Origin: Cryptocoryne crispatula var. balansae
Lineage: Eukaryota; Streptophyta; Magnoliopsida; Alismatales; Araceae
NCBI GenBank assembly: GCA_036172225.1
Contig: CM069922.1
Span: 31,721,507-31,785,506, forward strand
DNA: 64,000 bases
Reading direction: 5' to 3'
The stretch's first letter is position 1; every line of letters starts with the position of its first letter. A program made the position numbers and the translations under genes. The notes beneath the pieces were generated by a model. That model was not told the DNA's origin, did no database searches, and saw nothing but the letters and a program-made list of their open reading frames with translations. This document shows positions 44,091-56,193 of the stretch, piece by piece.

Positions 44091-45324
44091 GGAGACATCT
44101 CTACTGGTCTCGGAGGGTGCCCCCAACCAGGGACCTCTCTTCTCCGACTCACTGATCAATCTGCTCGATCCTTCACCCACTATAGATACCACCTTTTCAA
44201 TTCTGTCCTCTTTAGGAGTAGCTAGGATAGGAAATAAGAAATTTCAAGGTAAATGTGTTTCAGAGAGATATCTCCAGCAATTAGCTCAAAAATGCAAGGA
44301 ATGTGCGAGGCTGTCAAGTTTTTTGGAAAATGCTATCCAGCTTGACGAAATCCATTATGAGGATGAATTCAATGTAGATCATACACTGGGAGTTTATGAG
44401 GTTTTATTAAAGAAGAATCCTGATTTCAAGGATGGAATTGAGGACTTGGCTGATGAGTATGCATTTGGACTTAAAAGGTTTGAAGAACCATTAGCCATGG
44501 TGGATGAACCGACAAAAAAATTGAATCTCGGAACATTGGAAGATCCCAAGACAGTCCTCCTAAGTGTAAACCTCACTCCCACTGAGGAACATAGCTTAAT
44601 TAAAATTTTGGAAGAATACAAGGACACGTTCGCATGGACATACGAAGACATGCCGGGGTTAGACAACTCGTTAATTGAACATCGTCTAACTTTGAAACCT
44701 GGAGCTACCCTGGTCAAACAAAAATTAAGGAGATTCCACCCTGATATTGCACTTAAGATGAAAGAAGAGGTCAACAAGTTACATCAAGCAAGATTTATTA
44801 AGGTCGTCCTTTATCTACAATGGGTGGCAAACATAGTCCTTGTCATGATGAAGGATGGTCGAGCTCGGATCTGCATAGACTTTAGGGACTTGAATCGAGC
44901 ATGTCCTAAAGATGACTTTCCTCTACCTCATATTGATGTATTGGTTGATAACACTGCTGGATTTAAGATGCTGTCATTCATTGATGGCTATTTCGGTTAT
45001 AATCAAATCCGGTTGGCCGAAGAGGACCAGGAGAGGACCTCGTTCACCACACCTTGGGGAACCTACTGCTATGTCATCATGCCCTTTGGACTGAAGAATG
45101 CTGGTGCTACCTATCAAAGGGCCATGATAGCTATTTTTCATGACATGATGCATACCCTTGTAGAGGTGTACGTGGATGACCTGGTCATTAAATCCAAAAA
45201 CCGAGAAGATCATCTTGAAGTGTTAAGAAGGGTCTTGCAAAGGGCTAGGGAGTATAAGTTGAATATGAACTCAAAGAAATGCACGTTCGGAGTATCCTCA
45301 GAGAAAAATTGTTGGGGTTCATAG
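44091..45324 (+). pseudogene. Tat reverse transcriptase, copy B
   Basis: The 465-codon stretch open from 43927 carries the RT from about residue 200. Motifs are YKDTFAWTYEDMPGLDNSLIEHRL (upstream connection), QKLRRFHPDIALKMKEEV, ARICIDFRDLNRACPKDDFPLPHID, FIDGYFGYNQIRL, FTTPWGTYCYVIMPFGLKNAGATYQ and the catalytic VYVDDLVIKSK (YVDD codons 45169-45180). PQW before ANIVLV has become LQW. The frame ends at 45324 because of two extra bases after the SSEK codons relative to copy C. Catalytic residues look intact. Confidence 0.92.
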
Positions 45325-45766
45325 TGAGTAAAAGGGGCATAGAGATCGACCCAAACAAGGCAAAGGCAATCATTGGTATGCCTCCTCCGAGAAAAATATG
45401 AAAGAATTTCGAGGATTAATCGGGAGGCTACAGTTTGTCTGCCGGTTCATCTCACAGCACTCCCAAAGGTGTAAACCTTTCTATGAGTTGACCAAGGCTG
45501 GGGCCGAGTTCAAATGGGATTCGAATTGCCAGGATGCATTCGATGGTTTGAAAAGATACCTGGCTAGTCCCCCTATGCTTAGACCACCAATCCCTAGCAA
45601 GCCCTTAGTTCTATATATCTCAGTTTTGGAGAATTCTCTTGGGGCAGTCCTTACACAAGTGGATGAAGAAGGGAAAGAGAGGGCAACTTACTATTTGTCA
45701 AAGATTTTTGATCCATGTGAGCAGAAGTATACTGTAGTGGAGAAAACCTGTGCTGCACTAGTCTGA
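45325..45766 (+). pseudogene. Tat RT thumb and first RNase H, copy B
   Basis: After the frameshift the RT connection resumes (FRGLIGRLQFVCRFISQHSQ, 45398 onward), followed by the RNase H start (LVLYISVLENSLGAVLTQ; the catalytic-Asp position reads Ser in YISVLENSLGA) and RATYYLSKIFDPCEQKYTVVEK. It ends with TGA at 45764-45766 in ALV*VVQK, where Trp is usual. Further stops follow (TAG 45884-45886). Confidence 0.85.
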
Positions 45767-46306
45767 GTAGTTCAGAAACTTAAACACTATTTTTTAGCTC
45801 ATGAGGTCAATCTTATTGCCCGCATCAATCCCATCAAATTCCTTCTAGAGAAAACTATTCTAACTGATCGATTAGGTCATTGGTAGAGTTTCCTTTCACA
45901 GTTTGATATCACCTATGTCCTCCAGAAGGCGATTAAGGGCCATGCCATTGCCAAACATCTAGACCATCACCCTATACCCCTCTTTGACCCGGTCCAGTCA
46001 GAGCTCCCGGATGACGAACTAATGTTGATCCGATCTTCCCACCTTTGGACTTTTGACGGGGCTCTGAATTCACATAAGGGAATAGGAATCGTCCTTCTAT
46101 CACCTGAGGGTGTCACCATTTCACAGGCATTTCAGCTTGACTTCCCAGCAACCAACAATATAGCTAAATACGAAGCCTTGCTGGCTGGGCTGGAGGCCGC
46201 TCATTTCTATGGTGCCACTGAATTGAGGGTGATAGGTGATAGCCAACTAATCCTTCACCAAGTCCTAACCAAATACCGAACTTCTCATCCAAACCTCAAA
46301 CCTTAA
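45767..46306 (+). pseudogene. Tat second, archaeal-like RNase H, copy B
   Basis: 45767-46021 continues RNase H1 and the tether (KLKHYFLAHEVNLIARINP) with a TAG at 45884. From 46022 the second RNase H begins: LWTFDGALNSHKGIGIVLLSPEG (Asp1), NIAKYEALLAGLEAAHFYG (Glu) and LRVIGDSQLILHQV (Asp). This carries the three acidic catalytic residues of the archaeal-like RNase H described in Tat elements. It ends with TAA at 46304 in NLKP*QEL, probably from a Gln codon context. Confidence 0.85.
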
Positions 46307-47616
46307 CAAGAACTCACCTCTTGCCACATCAAACTCTTTTTCAAACTCACTTTTGTCCATGTTCCTCGAGCCCGAGAATATCCTTGTCGATGCCCCTAGC
46401 CTCCTTAGCTTCATCTCTATCGGTCCCGCTAGGTAGACAAGTGCGGACTATCCACGTCCGTAGAAGGTCGATGTCGGCAATTAAGCATGGTCGATTTATG
46501 AAGGTCAAGGAAAGATTTGGCAGGAAGGAATATTTAGAGTAGAAAGAGGAAGTTTCTCTAATCGAGTTGGAAGAGTTAGATGAGGGTGAGAGGCCTTGGT
46601 TTGATGAGATCGCAAGGTATTGTCAAGATCAGTTGTATCCACCTGGATCCAATGCAAAAGAAAAGAAGGCCATCAGAAGAATATCCCAGAGGTATACTAT
46701 CCTAGGCGGGGTGCTCTACAAGAGAAGCTTGAGTGGAATCTTGCTGAGATGCGTTGATGAAGAAGAAGCAGAGTTGGTGCTTAAGGAAGCACATTCCGGG
46801 GTCTGTGGGGGCCATGTCAATGCTCAAGCTCTTGCCAAGAAAATCATCAGGCATGGGTATTATTGGCTAACCCTAGAAGAGGATTGTTCCATCTTTGTCC
46901 AGCACTGTAATTCTTGCCAACTCCATGCTGACAAGATCCATTCTCCCGCATCTTCCCTTCATCCGATTCATGCCCTATGGCCCTTCGCCATGTGGGCTTT
47001 CGATATCATTGGCCCTCTAACTGATCTTAACTCTGAAATCCGTTCCAAATTGTTCATCCTAACGGCAACAGAGTACTTCACCAAGTGGGCAGAAGCGGAA
47101 GCGTTTGTAGAGATCAAGGCATCAACACTATGCTCCTTCATCAAACGCAACATCATTGCCAGGTTCGGGATACCTAGTGACATCATTACCGACAACGGAC
47201 CACAATTTCTCTCTCAAGATTTGCGTGATCTTTGCAACAGGTACCACATTGCATTGCATCATTCATCTCCTTATTACCCGCAAGCAATGGTCAAGCAGAA
47301 GCCACCAACAAAACTTTAATTAAAATCATTAATAAAACCTATAAGTCTAGCAAGTTAACGGATTGGCCAGATAACCTTGTAGATGCCCTATGGGCTTACC
47401 GTACTTCTGTATGACCCCACTGGTCAAACCCCGTATGCTCTCGCATATGGGATGAAAGCAATGGTCCCGTACGAAGTACTCCTTCCATCACTCCGGGTTC
47501 AACTCGATAGGGACATCCCTGTCGATGAGAAGCGAGAATCTCTCCTTACACAACTTGAACTCCTAGACGAAAGAAGTTTGGCCGCCTCTGAGCATGTCTG
47601 GACCTATCAGAACTGA
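46307..47616 (+). pseudogene. Tat integrase, copy B
   Basis: 46307-46566 is a spacer with frameshifts. The integrase proper is open at 46567-47319 (250 codons). The zinc finger is AHSGVCGGH with CNSCQLH (HHCC present). The core first Asp is in WAFDIIGPLTD, the second in IITDNGPQF. The catalytic-Glu segment NGQAEATNKTL is read in another frame from about 47297 after a 1-bp shift. WPDNLVDALWAYRT and TPYALAYGMKAMVPYEV follow with a further shift near 47410. The conserved residues are all encoded but in three frames. Confidence 0.9.
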
Positions 47617-47860
47617 TTGAAAAGGTTGTATCAAAAGAGGGTGGTAGAGAGAAAGTTCGAAATCGGTGAGATGGTAGTCAAACGCATATTCATTAAGCCG
47701 GGTGGTCCCCACTCCAAGTTATAACCTAACTGGGAAGGGCCTTTTGTTATAACTAAAAAATATCCAGGTAATGCATATGAGCTAACCAACGCCGATGGAG
47801 AAAAATTGAACCATTCGTGGAACAGCGTTTACCTCAAAAAACATTTTCCTTAAAAAATGG
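47617..47860 (+). pseudogene. Tat integrase C-terminal domain, copy B
   Basis: After a TGA at 47614-47616 the context continues with RLYQKRVVERKFEIGEMVVKRIF, a GPF-type segment (WEGPFVITKKYPGNAYELT) and a stop near 47852. No chromodomain follows. Confidence 0.75.
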
Positions 47861-48201
47861 AGAATTTTTGCTATGATATTAAGTCATCGATCCAAGGGTG
47901 TTAGCTAGAAGTCAAGGATATACATCACCCTGCACACACAACACCTCCTAATCCCAGAATCCAGATAGCCCGACACTCGAGAGAGGCAAGGCAGAACCCT
48001 GAAGGAAGAAAAGAACCCAACACCTCCTAATCCCAGAATCCGGATAGCCCGACACTCGAGAGAGGCAAGGCGTAACCCCCGAAGGAAGAAAAGAACCCTT
48101 GCCCTATTCTCTTCTATTCGGTCCAAGATAGGTGAAGAGGACTAGAGGAGGATAGTATCGAAAATGCCCGCCACCTTAGTAGGAGGCCGTCTCATAGGGT
48201 G
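47861..48201 (+). other. Tat 3' untranslated region up to the gap, copy B
   Basis: Non-coding. It contains a near-perfect 79-bp tandem duplication (47942-48020 and 48021-48098). The 3' LTR is not identifiable before the N run. Confidence 0.6.
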
Positions 48202-48301
48202 NNNNNNNNNNNNNNNNNNNNNNNNNNNNNNNNNNNNNNNNNNNNNNNNNNNNNNNNNNNNNNNNNNNNNNNNNNNNNNNNNNNNNNNNNNNNNNNNNNN
48301 N
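48202..48301. other. Scaffold gap, 100 N
   Basis: Exactly 100 N, the conventional placeholder for a gap of unknown size. The right-hand contig starts in sequence equivalent to 32251. Confidence 0.98.
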
Positions 48302-48786
48302 TAATTACCTTAACATATTATTGATTATTTAACATATTTATTATGAATAATTATATTATTTATCAAATTAAGTTTAATTTAATTTATTACTGAGCCTGAG
48401 TATTAATGGAGCACAAGAGGGATGGCGAATTTGTCATCAAAGATATAATCATAAAATTTTATCAACAACTTACGGTGGAAGTCAGCTCTCTCATCGGAAG
48501 AAATCACGTGGCAGACAAACCTTCGGGATGAGATGACGTCACAAGAAATGTGACAGGTTATATATTACGAGAACTTGTATAAATTAAATAACATAAATTT
48601 CATCATAATAATAAATATCTCTCCATCAATTAAATACGTTACTAATATATAACAAAAACATGAAAAAAAGCAGTTAAGAAGGATAAATACATCCACTATT
48701 TTGGAATATCGGATGGGCAATAGCATGAAAGGTACGAGTGATTTACGGTACATTTTTTTATTTTAAAACAAGAAAAAACAGAAACT
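48302..48786 (+). repeat. CLE upstream region, copy C
   Basis: Matches 32251-32718. It holds CACGTG (48505-48510) and a perfect TGACGTCA (48534-48541). No coding sequence. Confidence 0.8.
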
Positions 48787-48796
48787 TATAAAAAAG
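48787..48796 (+). promoter_or_regulatory. TATA box, CLE copy C
   Basis: TATAAAAAAG, same context and spacing as the other CLE copies. Confidence 0.55.
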
Positions 48797-48873
48797 CGCC
48801 GGGAGCGCGAGCCTTCGGGCCTCCGCGCCTTTCTCTCTCTCTCCCTCATTTGTGCCGAACCGGAGAGAAGAGA

Positions 48874-49152
48874 ATGAAAGGGTACGTAGCCGCCTTCCTC
48901 CGGGGCGGCCACCGCCGCGGGTCATGCTCATCCTCTCTCGAGGGATGTGCGCAAGGCTCGCCAACGCTTCACCACGGATGGACCCCTACGCCACCCTCCC
49001 GAGTCCACTGCCGGACGGAGACCAACACATATGAAGTGTGCGGCGGGGTCACATCCCTCACTGGGTGCCTCCACACATGGCCAGGCAAATACGCACCGGC
49101 GTGCGGGCGGCGGGCGGGTGAGTGCACGGCGGGCTGGCTCTCCCACAACTAG
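48874..49152 (+). pseudogene. CLE prepropeptide copy C, corrupted
   Basis: The homologous ATG gives MKGYVAAFLRGG and stays open for 92 codons, but small insertions and deletions scramble the frame. The CLE motif region reads as unrelated residues ending LSHN before the conserved stop TAG (49150-49152). Alignment to copies A and B is nevertheless clear along the whole length. Either a real pseudogene or an artefact of poor consensus at a contig edge; I favour a mixture with a large artefact share. Confidence 0.65.
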
Positions 49153-49177
49153 CGGCATCTTCTCCTTTTTCCCCGTT

Positions 49178-50302
49178 GGAGTTTTTTTTTAAATAACACT
49201 TTTTTTTATTTTTAAAACTAACACGGTAAAACATTTTTGTAACAAACTAACACACTTTGGGAAAACTCGACTTTGCTTATCCTTTTACCAGGTGAACCGG
49301 CATTGTGCTAACATATCAAAGAGGACCGCGCTTGCCCGTATGTTGGACCACAAAGATTAGACTCAACATATCATGAGGAGGAGGAAGGAACAAAAGAAAG
49401 ACTTGTTAGGAGAAAGCCTCGTCCCAAGGAGAGGAAGGGAGAGGGATAGGATGTCTATTTTTATTTTATTGTAATGTGGAGATGTAAAACTTTTTAAGGT
49501 TATGAATGTGTTCTTTTTTGTTTTACATATTTGTCATTACGTTTGCTTGTGTGTTGTGAGAGCATGGAGTTGTGTTTATGTTATGTATGGACAAGTTTTA
49601 TATATAGAATGGATTGATTTTTAGCTTTGGTTGGAATGTGTTCTTTTCTTTCATATTTGTCGAAATGTTAGATGTTATCGATATATGTATGTATTCACAA
49701 GTGTTTGTGGCTTGAAATGGAAGAGTTTAGCATGTGTTGTGATTTCAATGGAATGGCATAGAGTTGTGTTGTGAGTTGAATGGAATGGCATGGAGTTGTG
49801 TTTATGTTATGTATGGACAAGTTTGTAGAATGGATGATTTTAGCATGGTTGGAATGGATTTTTGGCTCAATATGTTTGTATATGGTGTGTTTGATTGTTA
49901 ATACGTGAAATTTGTAAGTTAAATGTGTTTGGATTATGGTTTTGAAACCCAATTTGTAGGTTGAATTTCTTTGTTTTTTTTAGCTTGCGGTTAAGCAACC
50001 ACTTTTTACAGTTTCTGTGTCAAATGTCGAGGTTTGCCAAACCCGTCTTTGATCGAAAAATTCTTCACAAGTCGTAGTTTAAAAAGCTGGACTTTGATTT
50101 GAACAAAGATTGCTGTGGGAAAGTCGGGTTTTAATAACGCCGACTTACCTAAAGTTAATCCGTCATTAACTTACGTCTTTGATCAAAGTCGCAGTTTTCT
50201 AAACTCGACTTTGACCAAAAAGTGTGTTAGTTTTACAATAAAAAAAGTTTTCTTGTGTTAGTTTTAAAAATAAAAAAGTGTGTTATTTAAAAAAAAAACT
50301 CC
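49178..50302. mobile_element. MULE-like foldback element, copy C
   Basis: Same insertion as 33087-34182 with ends GGAGTTTTTTTT...AAAAACTCC. The target duplication reads TTCCCCGTT (49169-49177) and TTCCCCGCC (50303-50311), one mismatch better than in copy B. The internal palindromes are more damaged here. Confidence 0.7.
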
Positions 50303-50311
50303 TTCCCCGCC

Positions 50312-53300
50312 GGGATAGCTGCCCATTTATGTGCCCATGACCGGGGCGCTCGCTCATACCCGGCGGCTTCCTCATAGCCGCGGCCCTAGTATTCTTGTAG
50401 TTATGTCCGTTACGTTCTCGGATGAAAAGTGTTAACAATGGAGGATTTTTGACTCAAAGATCACGGATATCTTTCTCTACTGGCGATGCATAAGGTGTGA
50501 ATCTTGGGTTCTTACGCTTAATTGCATCGATCAAGGATCATGTCCTTCTATATATATATCGATGTTTGGCATTATGACCGCAGTACCGGATGTAGAACTT
50601 GAGTTGTTATGACTTAGTTGTATGATTAGGATTTCACTTCTTCTTGCCGGACGGCACTTTGCCCGGGAAGATATACGTACGTGGATATTACGTACTCTTG
50701 TTATTATCATCCCGCTGAATTGCATAACGAAGATTTCTCCTCCTTACTCGACATCCGGCGGCTACCGGTCTTGGACAACATACGGTTTGATCTTGATCGG
50801 GCGAGAGTCGCAATGCGAGCGAGTCGTTATCGCTTAATTATGCATGATTAGAATTTCACCCAACGAACTTGTTCTTGTTGCTCGACTTGGATGCTTATAA
50901 ATAAGCAAGCGGTCGAGGTGCTCAAGTGTCCTGGGGCCGTAATGAAGAAAAAAAATTATTACGTATTATAAATAAGGCGGTGAGAACTTTTAGGAACATA
51001 AGAGATTGAATATAATAATATAGTTAAATAAACAATCAAATACCATCTAGCAAACCAATACAACATTTAACCTATTATTTAAAATATCAAAAATCAATTA
51101 CTGTTTATTCGACACATGATATAAGTACACATGTCAATATAAATATAAAAATAAATAATCATAAATTATTATTTATAGTATATTTGTTTTTGATATAAGT
51201 CAATTATAATAAGTTATAACAAATATGATACAATAAATAGATTTTTATTAAATCACGGTACTTTTTGTTCCAAATATAATAAAACTTTACTTTACCCCTT
51301 ATAAATATAAATAACTAAATAGATTAATTTTAATAATTTCTAGTTACTAAACACGTATAAAACAATTGAATTCTCAGATATAACAATTTGTAGTCGTCAA
51401 TCAAGTATAACAAACCTCGTGTACTAAATATATTTCTAGTCAAAAATATTTTTCATTTCAAATATAATAATGTTATGTAGTTATAAATAGAAAACACTAA
51501 AAATTTTGTTAAAATTAATATTTAATAATTTTTATCAGGTTTACAATTTAATATGAATTAGATATAATAAATTTTTACTGTAAACTTAATTAACATGATA
51601 GTAAAATTGATAAATATTTAATAATTTATATTTAATTAAAATGTTGATACGAAAGGAATGTAATAATTTTCTTCTAAATGAAATAACACTTTTTAATAAT
51701 TAATGATATAAAATATTAATAATATCTAATATTTATATTACATTCAAAATTTTATATCAATCAAATGTAATATTTTTTTCTACCCCAAACAAATTGATAC
51801 TTTGTAAAATTCTAATATCGTTCCGCTAAATGTAAATTTGTATTAGATTTGAATTTGATATAAATTATATGTATTTAAATTTCGAAAGAAATTTGACGTT
51901 ATGAAACGCATGTGAAGCCCGGTGCCATGACTGTGTTGAAAAGATTTTTAACCGCCGTACTATTCATTATAAAAGTTAGGTCAATGGATTAATCATTAAA
52001 TGGATTTTTGTTAAATAGATTAAAACTTAGCTTTCCCCTTGATTTATCATTAAGTATATTTTTACGAATCGGTAAAATCACAATCAATGAATAAATGTGA
52101 ATAGAAGACATGGAGCACACCACATTGTACTCACTACTATAAATGGGTTTGATCTTGATTAGATAGCCAACCCACCATCATGAAATCTACATACACTATC
52201 CCATTTATTACTGGATTTATTAATTGTACACAAGCTTGCATGCTAAAAACAAATAATCCACATAAAAATTAAAACAACTAGTGTAATCATGCACATGCAC
52301 CAAGAAAATTTTCTTCACATACCTACTTACTCAAATAAACATTCTAAAAACATATATCAATCACCACATGTAGGGTTAAAAATAATATGCAAATTTGGGC
52401 TTGCTCTGATTCTTCTTACCTTGTCATATTAGAGCCATGCATAACTGATTTCTTTGAGGCAAGTGAGCTTCCCTTCACATTCTTTTTTCACCTTGGTGGT
52501 TTGATCGAAAATTTTTGGAGACAACTGTCCCCTTGAATCTTTGAGCATGAAATTCTTCACTTAGATTTCTTCCCCAAACCTTAATTTTTGTAGTCCCATT
52601 TTTCTCTAAATGCTATTTGAAGAGATTTTATATCGCATGAGTGTGTCTCAAGATATTCCAAAAAGGGTCCATAAGATTTTCTTAAAAGCAACCAAATTCG
52701 ATAGATTTTCTGCTATCATCTCAACCACCGTCAGTTGATTGATAGTCATCTCATGACAAAAAATCTTAAGTTCTAAAAATTTTAGTCAATTTTTGAAGTT
52801 AGATTGGTTGACCGCCGGGAACTTAAATCTCTCAACTATTTAAGTTCAGACAAAATACTTAAGTTATAAATTTTTTTGTCGGGGTACAGTTTGGATAGGG
52901 CGTTCATTGATTAGTTTGGTTTGATTTTTGTGTATTTTTTCCCAAACAAACAATAATCTCTCAACAAAACCAAATCATATTGTATTAAGGTATAGTATAC
53001 ATGTCAACGTATAATTTTAATTTTTTATTTTAAATTATATTCTATTAAATTTAATGTATATGTTTCTACATTTCATTAATTTTATCTTAAAAACACTGGA
53101 AACAAATTTATTTTTATGAGAAAAGAAGCATAAGTATATATTTTATAAAATAGATTTGAAGTAAAACATTTAATCTAATTCGGGTTAATCTATTTACCAA
53201 TTCGGTTTAGTTTCAAGTGTTTTAGAAACCAAATCAAACTGATCATTAGTTGAAACCAAACCAAACCGAATCAAACTAGTTGCTTGGTATGGTTTTTTTG

Positions 53301-53723
53301 ATTGAACTAGTTTGAATCGATCTATTTACGTAGAGAAATATATTATATACAATTTTTGCAAAATATTTAGTTTTCGTCCAATGTGTACATATTTAGATAT
53401 GATACTTTCCATGGCATTAATTTGTCACATCATAAGATCTCATTAGAACCATAAAATATCTCGACAATAAAAAATGTCAAGAACACTTCCAAGCTAAGTG
53501 TTTACATGATAAATCACCTTCCAAAAAGTTTCATGTTATCTCTATATAGATTGTCTAGTTACATCTACATATAACTAAAGTTCAAATTGTGTGATAGGTT
53601 TTAGGGAAGGGCCCCATGAATTATTCCTAAAATCATTGCAATTGTAAAATGTGTAGAAACTTATCTATTAAAAGTTGAAAGAGAAATCTAAAGAACAATA
53701 GAAGTATCAGCTAAATTCTGAGT
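50312..53723. repeat. CLE downstream and AT-rich flank, copy C
   Basis: Matches 34192-37512. No gene. Noise relative to copy B drops clearly after about 51000. Confidence 0.8.
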
Positions 53724-54646
53724 TGCATTTCTATCCGTGGCGATTGCCTTTGTACCTTTGAGGGCGCGCATTCGGAGGTTCTATTTTTCCACATCCGTCC
53801 ATTTTCAGAATTTTTACAGACTTCTACAGGCGGCTTTTGGAGAAGTTGTCAACAGAAGAACTCTTCATCTCCGAGTTCTGCATCTATAGAAATAAACAAC
53901 ACTCAATTCCAACATCAAGGTTGTCCGTAGCATTCTCTGCACTAAAGTCGCGCTAGGAGGGTGCAAAGCTACCCGAACCGGCTTGTTTCAACTATCTTGG
54001 CTTCAACTCAAGCCGATTCACTCCATAAGCTTCTCAACCCAGTTCATTCAATCTATTTACTGTTTTAGAACATATTTTAGTTTAGTTTGAATCCTTTTTA
54101 CATAACTAAAAACTTACAAAAAGGGTTAAGGCTCACCCCGAAGCCGGTGAGTTCGATTTCAATTGCTAATTTCACATCTTCTTATTTCAATTACTACACT
54201 TCACTCAAGTCTAATTCATTCTTTCACTTGTTTTCATTGTCTTTAAGTAGGACGAGATCATTCAAGCTAGCACGGTTGGACTCTTCTTCATCAGGTGGCC
54301 GACGAGGAAGAAGGTTTAACCCACATATCATCTCCCATGCTAAGGTACACACGGTCAACTTCTTTCTATTTTCATTACATAAAGCGGAGCTGCGGCTCTG
54401 GTGACCACTTCTTCAATCTTCTTATGCATTAAGTCATTTATTCCTCCCTCTCCTCCCACATGACCCGAACCATCTCCGGTGCTCGAGCGACGCCGTGAGA
54501 TGAAAGTTCAGGGATCAATGTGAGTATGGGGTTGAGATGAGGATTTTACCGCTTTCCGAGTGTCTTCCGATTCACTCCCCCTTCCCCTATTCTATCGTTC
54601 ACCTTCTCTTGAGGTGCCGATCCAGAACCCATTTTCAGAGTCGACA
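53724..54646 (+). repeat. Probable 5' LTR of Tat copy C
   Basis: Counterpart of 37513-38427; limits inferred in the same way (TG at 53724, ...TCGACA before the PBS). Small indel clusters occur near 53725-53780. Confidence 0.5.
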
Positions 54647-54652
54647 GCTTTT

Positions 54653-54669
54653 TGGCGACCACGGTGGGA
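54653..54669 (+). other. Primer-binding-site region of Tat copy C
   Basis: TGGCGACCACGGTGGGA, identical to copy B. Confidence 0.65.
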
Positions 54670-54726
54670 CAACCAATGTCTTCAACCGTGCTAGCTTGAT
54701 TGGTGCAACTAGTTGTTTTTCGATTT

Positions 54727-55413
54727 GGTTCCCATGCGAACCGGCTTGTACTTTACCTTTTCCATGTCAATTTACCTTTAAACTAGCTGTTTACTCTTCT
54801 TTTAAGATTGTCCCCCATATGGACTTGACTTACTTGTCTTTAATTTCAATCCGGTTCCTACGTGAACCACTCTTTTCTTCCTATAAACCAGTTCTCGCGT
54901 GAACCATCTTTCTTTTCCAACTCAGTTCCCACGTGAACCAACTTATTTTCAAATCGGTCCCTGCGTGGACCACCTCTTTATAACATCTTCATATTGTCCC
55001 CACGTGGCCCTCTTTTCATTTTGTCACCTTTTACATCGGTTCCCGCGTGAACCACCCCTTTCTTTACTAAAATCGGTTCCCGCGTGAACCAACCCCTTTT
55101 CTAAACTAATTTCCGCGTGAACCAACCCACTTTCTGATCGGTCACCTCGTGGACCACCCTTTTGCACCACTTTAAATTGGCCCCACGTGGCCCTCCTTTC
55201 CTTTTTTCCAATCAAACAAACTGGTTCCCGCGTGAACCACCCCTTTCCCTAAAAAAAAATGGTTCCCGCGTGAACCACCTACCTTTCCAAAACTCGGCTC
55301 CCGTGTGAGCCACTTTATTTTCAAATCGGTCCCCTCGTGGACCATCCTTTTACCTTTATTTCAGATTTGTCCCCACTTGGACACTCCATCACAAGCTGGT
55401 TCCCGCGTGAACC
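54727..55413. repeat. Stem-loop array in the Tat leader, copy C
   Basis: Same ~18-unit GGTTCCCGCGTGAACC array as in copy B, with a few unit-level differences (for example GGTTCCTACGTGAACC near 54852 and GGTCCCTGCGTGGACC near 54956). Confidence 0.85.
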
Positions 55414-56193
55414 ACCTTTTAGTTGCTAGTTGCTAGTTACTTGTTTACTTTATCATTGCTTGTCTTGATTGCATTCACTTGCTTGATTTATCTAATAGCT
55501 TTCATTCATTTCATATTTGCATATTGATTGTTTCTTCTCCTCCTACCCTCCATTTCTCATTTTTGCATTAGCTTTTGCATCGGGTAATGGACTTGCTTCG
55601 ATCCATAGGGCATTCGAGGTGGGGCCTCTCTCTCCCAAGACACCCTCACCCTCCAAACACCTTCTTGGTTAGATTCTAACCTCTCTTCTGAGATATTCCT
55701 TCCTAGTTGATTTGGTTGTATCCATCAAGGCCTTCGTAAGTCCCCATCTGTGGAGTATTCCTCTCCGCACGATTGGGCTAGTTGTACCACTTTTCCAAAA
55801 CCTGAAGAACCCAGGTACCTACTCGTGGTGATTGAGTGACAACCTTAGGTCTTGAAGTTTGAAGCAATAGGAACCATACGTACTTGAGTGAACAATTACC
55901 AACAATCTATCTAATCTAAGGTTTCAACCCAAAAATTGTCGAGTAGTCATTTTAAAAACTTGTTTGCATAATTTGATTGCTCACAACAATTGAAAACAAC
56001 CAAAAATTTCTTCTTTCAAAACACCTAAAATAAAACAAAAAAATCTCTTTAATTTTTGTGTTCAACTTGCTTGCCAAACAACAAAATTGAAACCAAATCA
56101 ATTCAAACAAAAACAAAGCATAACCAAACAAAAACTCTCTTTGCATTTACACTTTTCATTTTCTTTTTTTCGACCATTTTGTTAGAAAGTTTG

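Larger units (their letters stand above)
32251..48201. repeat. 16-kb segment repeated across the N gap, copy B
   Basis: This interval aligns collinearly with 48302-64000 (CLE locus, MULE-like element, AT-rich flank, Tat element) at an offset of about 16.05-16.2 kb. Divergence in the integrase region is roughly 2% by eye. The copies abut a 100-N scaffold gap, so they may be a tandem duplication or two haplotypes placed in series. Confidence 0.9.
37513..48201 (+). mobile_element. Tat-type Ty3/gypsy element, copy B, 3' end lost in gap
   Basis: Architecture is 5' LTR, tRNA-type PBS, a ~1.5-kb leader with a stem-loop array, gag, a CHHC motif region, protease, G-patch-like motif, RT (YVDD), RNase H, a second RNase H of the archaeal-like type, and integrase without a chromodomain. 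A second RNase H is a published hallmark of Tat/Ogre elements. The 3' LTR is not reached before the N run at 48202. The left boundary (37513) is where similarity to the empty-site-like sequence at 29445-29960 ends and a TG occurs; it is approximate. Multiple stops and frameshifts are present. Confidence 0.85.
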
